Of a stretch of DNA of 7,761 nucleotides, positions 1 to 4,808 are shown in pieces. The stretch is taken from assembly GCA_947304695.1 (NCBI GenBank), contig CAMZBS010000086.1, positions 1 through 7,761 of the forward strand, in the 5' to 3' direction. The position numbers and the translations under genes are program-made. The notes under the pieces were generated by a model. The model saw nothing but the letters and a program-made list of their open reading frames with translations. It had not been told where the DNA came from and did no database searches. Numbering within the stretch: the stretch's first letter is position 1; every line of letters starts with the position of its first letter. The DNA comes from an uncultured Prevotella sp. Lineage in GTDB: Bacteria > Bacteroidota > Bacteroidia > Bacteroidales > Bacteroidaceae.

Positions 1-5
1 TTTGC
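1..5 (+). promoter_or_regulatory. Possible right half of a -7 promoter box (truncated by window edge)
   Basis: The window opens with TTTGC, which matches the right half of the Bacteroidota -7 element TAnnTTTG. The same TTTGC ends the two complete promoters further along (1512-1520 and 3842-3850). If real, it would drive the sulfur-carrier cassette with a leader of roughly 15-20 nt. The TAnn half and the -33 element lie outside the window, so this rests on five bases and on placement. Confidence 0.35.
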
Positions 6-23
6 ACCCAGATTCAAACTCAA

Positions 24-242
24 ATGATTATGGCAAAGATTTATGTAAATGGAGATGCGCAGGAAGTGAGCCTGCCGCTCAACGTAAGTGAACTGATTCA
101 GCAGCAGAACGTGCTGCAGCCCGAGATGGTCAGCGTACAGGTGAACGAGGAGTTTGCCGAACGTGAGGACTGGGACGGTATTCAACTGAAGGAAGGCGAC
201 AAGGTCGATTTCCTGTATTTCATGGGGGGAGGAGCGTTATGA
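24..242 (+). CDS. ThiS/MoaD-like sulfur carrier protein with capped Gly-Gly tail (HcyS/CysO-type)
   Basis: A 72-residue ubiquitin-fold sulfur carrier. It opens with the beta strand and turn typical of ThiS (K-I-Y-V-N-G, residues 5-10), has the helix region V-S-E-L-I (21-25), and ends F-M-G-G-G-A-L. In this family the C-terminal Gly-Gly carboxylate is adenylated by an E1-like enzyme and turned into a thiocarboxylate that donates sulfur. Here the glycines (68-70) are followed by Ala71-Leu72, so the carrier should be inactive until the cap is cut off. The JAMM protease two genes downstream is the obvious candidate. This layout is known for QbsE/QbsD, CysO/Mec+ and HcyS/HcyD, where the product is thioquinolobactin, cysteine or homocysteine respectively. 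The acceptor here is unknown. An alternative start at 30 (Met-Ala-Lys-Ile-Tyr) fits the family's usual N-terminus at least as well and gives 70 residues. The stop overlaps the next gene's ATG. Confidence 0.88.
   Translation: MIMAKIYVNGDAQEVSLPLNVSELIQQQNVLQPEMVSVQVNEEFAEREDWDGIQLKEGDKVDFLYFMGGGAL
228..232 (+). promoter_or_regulatory. Consensus Shine-Dalgarno GGAGG embedded in the carrier's Gly codons
   Basis: GGAGG lies 6 nt before the ATG at 239 and is formed by the GGA GGA codons for Gly69-Gly70 of the carrier. Strong Shine-Dalgarno sites are uncommon in Bacteroidota, and the other genes here lack one at normal spacing or have only a weak one. Together with the ATGA overlap it suggests coupled, well-matched translation of carrier and E1 enzyme. 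Confidence 0.6.
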
Positions 243-1048
243 TAGACTTTACAGAAGACCAGATACAGCGCTATTCGCGACACATCCTGTTGCAGGATGT
301 CGGCGTGGAGGGACAGGAGAAGATAATGAACGCGCGTGTGCTCGTAGTGGGTGCCGGTGGGCTGGGAGCTCCCGTTTCGCTCTACCTTGCTGCGGCGGGT
401 ATTGGTACAATTGGCATCGTGGATGCGGATGTTGTCGATTTGAGCAATCTCCAGCGTCAGGTGATTCATTTCACTAAGGACGTGGGTGTGCCCAAAGTAA
501 AGAGTGCCGAGGAGAAAATCAAGGCTATCAACCCCGACGTGAAGGTGAACACCTATTATGAGTTCCTCGACTCATCGAACGCACTTGATATTATTAAGGA
601 GTACGACTTTATTGTCGACGGCACAGACAACTTTCCTGTGAAGTTTCTCATCAACGATGCTTGTGTGATGGCAGGCAAGCCTTTCTCGCACGGAGGTATC
701 CTGCGCTTCAACGGTCAGACGTTTACCCACCTGCCCGGCACGGCCTGCTATCGTTGTATGTTCAAGGAACCGCCTCCCGTGGGAGCCGTTCCCACCTGTT
801 CTCAGGCTGGTGTGCTGGGTGCTATTGCCGGTATGTTGGGCACCATCCAGGCCGCTGAGACACTGAAGTACTTTACAGGTATCGGTGAACTGCTGACCAA
901 CCGCCTGCTCACCTTCGATGCCAAGACCATGCAGTTCCGCACTGTTCCCGTGAGGCATCGCGACACTTGTGCCGTCTGTGGCACGAACCCCACCATCGAC
1001 CACCTCATTGATTACGAGCAGGCCACCTGCGACCTCAAAAACCACTAA
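239..1048 (+). CDS. E1-like adenylyltransferase of the ThiF/MoeB/HesA family (HcyF-type)
   Basis: A 269-residue cytosolic enzyme expected to use ATP to adenylate the C-terminal glycine of the carrier encoded just upstream. The Rossmann nucleotide loop G-A-G-G-L-G-A-P is at 38-45. The conserved acidic and N-L-Q-R-Q segment is at 62-74, with the arginine finger at 73. The D-G-T-D-N-F motif, with the Mg/adenylate aspartate at 130, is at 127-132. Two CxxC pairs (C170/C173 and C244/C247) should bind the structural zinc. Cys187 in P-T-C-S-Q-A-G is at the position of the catalytic or persulfide cysteine. There is no rhodanese domain, so sulfur must come from another protein. The length fits single-domain MoeB/ThiF/HesA proteins. 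An extra cysteine (C264) sits six residues from the end. The family is clear; whether the product serves methionine, cysteine, thiamin or another pathway cannot be read from the gene. The start is fixed by the ATGA overlap and the GGAGG 6 nt upstream. Confidence 0.92.
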   Translation: MIDFTEDQIQRYSRHILLQDVGVEGQEKIMNARVLVVGAGGLGAPVSLYLAAAGIGTIGIVDADVVDLSNLQRQVIHFTKDVGVPKVKSAEEKIKAINPDVKVNTYYEFLDSSNALDIIKEYDFIVDGTDNFPVKFLINDACVMAGKPFSHGGILRFNGQTFTHLPGTACYRCMFKEPPPVGAVPTCSQAGVLGAIAGMLGTIQAAETLKYFTGIGELLTNRLLTFDAKTMQFRTVPVRHRDTCAVCGTNPTIDHLIDYEQATCDLKNH

Positions 1049-1051
1049 GCG

Positions 1052-1450
1052 ATGAAAATACCACAAGAAATCATTGATGAATTGATCAGCCAAGCCCGGC
1101 AGGACGCACCTAACGAGACGTGCGGGTACCTGCTGGGCATCAGCAGCTCAGAAGGTGACGAGGTGACGGAGAACTACTGGATGGAGAACATCGACCATTC
1201 GCCAGAACATTTCTCCTTCGCCCCGAAGGATCAGTTTGCGGCCTTGAGGTATGCCCGGCAGAATGGCTTGAAGATTCTTGCCAACTGGCACAGTCATCCT
1301 GCTTCGCCCTCGCGTCCTTCACAGGAAGACCTCCGCTTGGCCAACGACCCCACCATCCGCTATGCCATCCTCTCTCTCCATGAGGGCGTCCATCTGAATT
1401 CCTTCAAAATCCAGAATGGCGAAGTGGTGGATAAGGAAGTACACCTTTAA
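1052..1450 (+). CDS. JAMM/MPN+ zinc metalloprotease (Mec/HcyD/QbsD-type)
   Basis: A 132-residue stand-alone JAMM domain. The catalytic signature is complete: Glu22 in N-E-T-C-G-Y, then H80-S-H82, seven residues, Ser90, two residues, Asp93. The histidines and aspartate bind zinc; the serine and glutamate support the activated water. Single-domain bacterial JAMM proteins next to a ThiS-like carrier trim residues after Gly-Gly (QbsD, HcyD) or release an amino acid made on the carrier (Mec+ on CysO-cysteine). The Ala-Leu cap on the carrier at 24-242 makes cap removal the likely job, and release of an amino-acid adduct is also possible. It starts 3 nt after the E1 stop, in the same operon, with no clear Shine-Dalgarno site. 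No signal peptide or ubiquitin-conjugating (E2) partner is visible, which argues against an antiphage Ubl-conjugation operon. Confidence 0.92.
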   Translation: MKIPQEIIDELISQARQDAPNETCGYLLGISSSEGDEVTENYWMENIDHSPEHFSFAPKDQFAALRYARQNGLKILANWHSHPASPSRPSQEDLRLANDPTIRYAILSLHEGVHLNSFKIQNGEVVDKEVHL

Positions 1451-1487
1451 ATGGTAAAAAGGAAAAAGGGTAAATTGTGCTATGTTA

Positions 1488-1519
1488 TTTGGGTAGTTCG
1501 CCAATATTGTGTACTTTTG
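1488..1519 (+). promoter_or_regulatory. Bacteroidota-type promoter for the TonB receptor/HMA operon
   Basis: TTTG at 1488-1491 (-33 element), a 20-bp spacer, and TACTTTTG at 1512-1519, which matches TAnnTTTG exactly. The 8-bp palindrome CAATATTG lies in the spacer at 1502-1509. Transcription should begin about 4-7 nt after the -7 box, just before or at the ATG at 1528. Confidence 0.7.
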
Positions 1520-1527
1520 CAGCCGAA

Positions 1528-3501
1528 ATGATGAGCAAGAGATACTTCGGCTTGATGACAGCCTCGTTGCTGGCGGTTTCAGGGGCCTACGGACAGGTCT
1601 CAGAGCTGTCAGACAGTGTGTGGCGGTCAGAGCAGTTGCAGGAGGTGAGCGTGTCGGCACATGGAACTCACGCTAAGACGATGGGCCTTGGCAATACAGA
1701 TTTCATTGGTAGTGGTGAATTGCTGCGGGCTGCGTGTTGCAATCTGGGTGAAAGCTTTACCACCAATCCTTCTGTTGATGTGAACTATGCCGATGCCGCA
1801 ACGGGTACACAGCAGATTAAGTTGCTGGGACTGAGCGGAACCTACGTGCAGATGCTCACGGAGAATATTCCCAACCATCGTGGTGCGGCGGCTCCCTATT
1901 CGCTGGGCTTCATCCCAGGCCCGTGGATGCAGAGCATTCAGGTGTCGAAGGGTGCATCGTCGGTGAAGAATGGCTACGAGTCGATAACAGGGCAGATCAA
2001 TGTGGAACTCAAGAAACCGCAGGCCACGCCTTTTGCCGATGCAAATCTCTATTATAATACGAAGAACAAGGTGGAGGGCAATCTGGGAGCCAACCTGCAT
2101 CTTTCAGACCGTTGGAGTACTGCACTATTGGGCCATTATGAGATTCTCGACAAGGCGCACGACGACAACGGTGACGGTTTTGCCGACATGCCCAAGGTAC
2201 GGCAGGGGGCGCTCATGAGTCGCTGGGCATGGGTGGGCGACAACTACATCTTCCAAGCGGCAATCAAAGGATTGAAGGAGCATCGTGAGGGAGGACAAAT
2301 AGCCCACCATGCTGCAACCGTGCATCCCTACCTCATTGACATCACCAACGAGCGCTATGAGGCTTTTGCCAAAAACGCCTATATCTTCGACCCTGAGCAC
2401 GGATCAAATATCGCCCTAATTCTCTCAGGTTCGTTGCATCATGAGAATGCACTCTACGGACATAAGCAGTATGACACTGACCAGCGCAACGGCTATGCCT
2501 CGTTGTTATTCGAAACTGACTTTAATGAACACCACAGTCTATCCACTGGTGTGAGTCTAAACCACGACAAGTTTGACTTCGACGAGACCACTCCAGGTGC
2601 GTATGCCCAATATACATATAAGATAGGTGAGCAGTTCACGCTGATGGGCGGGCTGCGCTGGGATCACAGCAATGTCTACGGCGGCTTTGTCACACCACGC
2701 ATGCATCTGAAGTATTCGCCAACCGACCTTATAACCCTGCGCGGCAGCATCGGCAAGGGCTACCGCACGAACCACGTAATGGCAGAGTATAACTACCTGA
2801 CGGCCAGCAGCCGCCAAATCATCATCGACGACAACCTTGACCAGGAGGAGGCTTGGAACTTCGGTGTGAGCGCAGCCCTCAGCATTCCCATCGGCGAGCG
2901 GAAGTTAGAGCTCAACGCAGAGTATTATTACACCACGTTCCTGCACCAGATGCTCGTCGACATGGACAGCAATCCCCATGTAGTCCACTTCACTAACCTC
3001 TTGGGCGACAGCTATTCCCACACCTGGCAGGCAGAAGCCGCAAGCGAACTTTTCGACGGCTTCACGCTTACGGCCACCTATCGCCGCACCAATGTCAAGT
3101 CTACCTACGGCGGTGTGCTTCGCGAAAAGTCTCTTACCAACAAATACAAAGGGCTCATCACTGCCCAATACAAACCAGGCTTGGGCAAGTGGCAGTTTGA
3201 TGCCACGTTGCAACTCAATGGCGGCGGGCGTATGCCCGACCCCTATTCCACTGCCGACGGCACCTTGTCGTGGGATGCCCGCTACAAAGGCTTCGAGCAA
3301 CTAAACGCCCAGGTCACCCGTTTCTTTCGCTACTGGAGTGTCTATGCCGGTGGCGAGAACATCACGGGTCGCAAGCAGAAGAACCCCATCGTCGCCGCCA
3401 ACGACCCCTGGGGACCCAACTTCGACGCTACGATGGTGTGGGGACCCGTTCATGGCGCAATTTTTTATATAGGAGTAAGAATCAACTGGGAAAAGATATG
3501 A
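1528..3501 (+). CDS. TonB-dependent outer-membrane receptor with Cys-Cys plug motif, probable metal or metallophore uptake
   Basis: A 657-residue outer-membrane beta-barrel receptor that would import its ligand into the periplasm using TonB energy. Residues 1-22 form a signal peptide (K4-R5 then a hydrophobic stretch, cleavage near G22-Q23). A TonB-box-like segment L-Q-E-V-S-V-S-A is at 37-44. The plug follows, with N-P-S-V-D-V, V-S-K-G-A-S-S-V and I-T-G-Q-I-N-V elements, and the rest is barrel ending in I-F-Y-I-G-V-R-I-N-W. A Cys70-Cys71 pair sits early in the plug, and a His-rich stretch (H252, H260, H261, H266) probably lies in a surface loop. There is no N-terminal carboxypeptidase-like domain, unlike many receptors of this phylum. 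The next gene overlaps by ATGA and encodes an HMA metal-binding protein, so a soft metal such as copper is the favoured cargo (inference). The frame is open upstream to an ATG at 1477, but the promoter lies inside that stretch; the ATG at 1531 is an equal alternative start. Confidence 0.88.
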   Translation: MMSKRYFGLMTASLLAVSGAYGQVSELSDSVWRSEQLQEVSVSAHGTHAKTMGLGNTDFIGSGELLRAACCNLGESFTTNPSVDVNYADAATGTQQIKLLGLSGTYVQMLTENIPNHRGAAAPYSLGFIPGPWMQSIQVSKGASSVKNGYESITGQINVELKKPQATPFADANLYYNTKNKVEGNLGANLHLSDRWSTALLGHYEILDKAHDDNGDGFADMPKVRQGALMSRWAWVGDNYIFQAAIKGLKEHREGGQIAHHAATVHPYLIDITNERYEAFAKNAYIFDPEHGSNIALILSGSLHHENALYGHKQYDTDQRNGYASLLFETDFNEHHSLSTGVSLNHDKFDFDETTPGAYAQYTYKIGEQFTLMGGLRWDHSNVYGGFVTPRMHLKYSPTDLITLRGSIGKGYRTNHVMAEYNYLTASSRQIIIDDNLDQEEAWNFGVSAALSIPIGERKLELNAEYYYTTFLHQMLVDMDSNPHVVHFTNLLGDSYSHTWQAEAASELFDGFTLTATYRRTNVKSTYGGVLREKSLTNKYKGLITAQYKPGLGKWQFDATLQLNGGGRMPDPYSTADGTLSWDARYKGFEQLNAQVTRFFRYWSVYAGGENITGRKQKNPIVAANDPWGPNFDATMVWGPVHGAIFYIGVRINWEKI

Positions 3502-3800
3502 GAACAAAAGCATTATTCATCGCATTGGCACTGACTCTAGCTTGTCAGGCTAAGGACATCAAGACCGTTGTACTGACCACCAACCCCCAGATGCACTGCG
3601 CAAACTGTGAGAAGAAGATCAAGGACAACATTCGCTTCGAGAAGGGCATCAAGAGCATTAAGACCAACCTCGACGACAAGACCGTCACCATTGAGTATGA
3701 TGCCGACAAGACCACCGTCGCTGCCATCATTCAGGGGTTCCGGAAGATTAAGTACGAGGCTAAGGAAGTAAAGCCCCAATACCATACACGTGGTATGTAG
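3498..3800 (+). CDS. Exported heavy-metal-associated (HMA) domain protein, probable periplasmic metal chaperone
   Basis: A 100-residue protein with an N-terminal export signal (R2, K4, then hydrophobic 5-15) followed by a single HMA domain at about 22-90. The metal-binding loop is M32-H-C34-A-N-C37, the MxCxxC pattern of CopZ/Atx1 and the P1B-ATPase N-domains, which binds Cu(I) or similar soft metals. CopZ acts in the cytosol, but the signal here points to the periplasm. Cys16 in T-L-A-C could be a weak lipobox (Thr rather than Leu at -3), or signal peptidase I may cut near A18. Its ATG overlaps the receptor's stop, so the two are translationally coupled and probably work together: the receptor delivers metal and this protein receives or senses it. 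The same frame is open back to 3270, but that part lies inside the receptor gene, so the ATG at 3498, directly followed by the signal peptide, is the start. Confidence 0.87.
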   Translation: MRTKALFIALALTLACQAKDIKTVVLTTNPQMHCANCEKKIKDNIRFEKGIKSIKTNLDDKTVTIEYDADKTTVAAIIQGFRKIKYEAKEVKPQYHTRGM

Positions 3801-3818
3801 AATGACATATCAAGGGGA

Positions 3819-3849
3819 TTGTGGGAGTGCGGAAATCATCGTACCTTTG
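3819..3849 (+). promoter_or_regulatory. Bacteroidota-type promoter for the binding protein/SusC operon
   Basis: TTG at 3819-3821, a 20-bp spacer, and TACCTTTG at 3842-3849, an exact TAnnTTTG match. This is the same geometry as the promoter at 1488-1519. The ATG at 3882 would follow a leader of about 25-30 nt. It separates this operon from the HMA gene that ends at 3800. Confidence 0.72.
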
Positions 3850-3881
3850 CACCGTCAAACATAATAAAAAACGACAAAGGT

Positions 3882-4790
3882 ATGAAAAGGTTAGCATTTA
3901 CAATAGTATTGGTGCTGAGTTTCGGACTCAGCAGCGTTCTGGCAGGCAACAACAGTACAAATAACGTACGCACGATTAAGAGTCCGCGTTTCGCCCGTCC
4001 ATTGGTTGAGAAGTGGATTGAGGAGTATGCCAAGATTGAGCCGGGCGTGACTTTCCAGATAGCAAAGGGTCAGGGAGACATTGACCTCACGGTCACTGTT
4101 GACAATCAGAATACCAACACAGAAAACTTTTGCCATTTGTTGTATATAGGAGAGACAGCCGTGCTGCCCATCACTGCCCGCAGCTCTGAGGCAGCACGGT
4201 TGTTGGAGGGTAAGCACCTGAACGCAAAGAAACTAAAACAACTGTTCTTCCTTGACGATGGGTTCGACGACGAGGTGAAGAACAAAGTCTTCGAGCACAT
4301 CACCGTCTACAGCGGCAGCAACGCCACTTCCGTTGCCAGTTCTTTTGCCCATAATTTCGGTGAAGAGAGCAGCAATTTCCGTGGCAGGCGCATTGCTGGC
4401 GATGACCTCTTTTTGAACACCGCCGTCGCTAAAGACCCGCTGGGCGTGACGTTCAATACCCTTTCTAATATTTACGACCTCCAAAGCCGTCACCTGAAGA
4501 GCGACCTTTCGCTCGTAGGTCTCGACCTGAAGAAGGATGTGGCCAATAGTTTCAACGGTACCCTTGACGACGTGCTCACCGTCTTGGAGAACGGAAGGCC
4601 CGCCGAGGTGACCATCGAGAAAGTGGGTGTCACGTTCAACAGCACCGATGAAGTCGTCAGCCGCTTCCTGCAGTGGGTGCTCCAATACGGCACGCAATAC
4701 AACCATCAGTACGGCTTGCTGAACCTTGACCAAAAGGTGGCAGAAACACAAATCAACCAAGTCACAAACACGCTGACTGCACAGAAATAA
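3882..4790 (+). CDS. Exported PstS-like periplasmic-binding-fold protein, divergent ligand loops
   Basis: A 302-residue exported protein. Residues 1-21 form a signal peptide (K2-R3, hydrophobic 4-20, cleavage after V-L-A). I recognise distant similarity to the PstS-like binding fold from the order of elements: A-R-P-L-V-E-K-W at 38-45 followed by P-G-V-T-F near 54-58; L-N-A-K-K-L-K-Q-L-F-F at 113-123, as in the PstS 'L-T-x-x-Q-L-x-x-I-F' segment; S-G-S-N-A-T-S at 144-150; and A-V-A-K-D-P-L-G-V-T-F at 181-191, like the PstS late strand. The two loops that normally hold phosphate are altered: the first is S-P-R-F in place of G-S-x-T, and the Gly/Ser-rich loop is replaced by A-K-G-Q-G-D-I-D. The ligand is therefore unknown, and a non-transport role is possible. 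It is followed after 18 nt by a SusC gene, so the product probably serves that outer-membrane system. The frame is open from 3819, but the promoter occupies that stretch, so 3882 is the start. Confidence 0.72.
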   Translation: MKRLAFTIVLVLSFGLSSVLAGNNSTNNVRTIKSPRFARPLVEKWIEEYAKIEPGVTFQIAKGQGDIDLTVTVDNQNTNTENFCHLLYIGETAVLPITARSSEAARLLEGKHLNAKKLKQLFFLDDGFDDEVKNKVFEHITVYSGSNATSVASSFAHNFGEESSNFRGRRIAGDDLFLNTAVAKDPLGVTFNTLSNIYDLQSRHLKSDLSLVGLDLKKDVANSFNGTLDDVLTVLENGRPAEVTIEKVGVTFNSTDEVVSRFLQWVLQYGTQYNHQYGLLNLDQKVAETQINQVTNTLTAQK

Positions 4791-4795
4791 AGCAT

Positions 4796-4801
4796 AAAAG
4801 G
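4796..4801 (+). promoter_or_regulatory. Possible ribosome binding site of the SusC gene
   Basis: AAAAGG ends 7 nt before the ATG at 4809. A second purine block, TAAGGA at 4802-4807, is only 1 nt from the ATG and too close to act in the usual way. The assignment is weak, since Bacteroidota often start translation without a Shine-Dalgarno site. Confidence 0.3.
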
Positions 4802-4808
4802 TAAGGAT

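Noticed and set aside
572..1093. Minus-strand open frame of 173 codons opposite the E1 gene
   Set aside because: It is antisense to the E1 catalytic core, whose motifs are all intact on the plus strand.
24..1450. Antiphage ubiquitin-like conjugation operon (Bil-type)
   Set aside because: The carrier, E1 and JAMM genes are present but no E2-like gene is seen, and the carrier and E1 resemble sulfur-carrier enzymes more closely. Upstream sequence could reopen this.
1453..1475. Purine-rich stretch after the JAMM gene, considered as a terminator or repeat
   Set aside because: There is no stem-loop and no T-run on the plus strand. It is simply A/G-rich intergenic sequence.
1477..1527. In-frame N-terminal extension of the TonB receptor from ATG 1477
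   Set aside because: The stretch contains the -33 and -7 promoter elements, and it would put 17 non-signal residues ahead of a good signal peptide.
3779..3796. Inverted repeat ATACCA / TGGTAT with a 6-nt loop at the end of the HMA gene, considered as a terminator
   Set aside because: The stem is only 6 bp and AT-rich, lies inside the coding sequence, and no T-run follows. The CACGTG within it is probably chance.
3819..3881. In-frame extension of the binding protein from ATG 3819
   Set aside because: It covers the promoter at 3819-3849 and would bury the signal peptide behind 21 residues.
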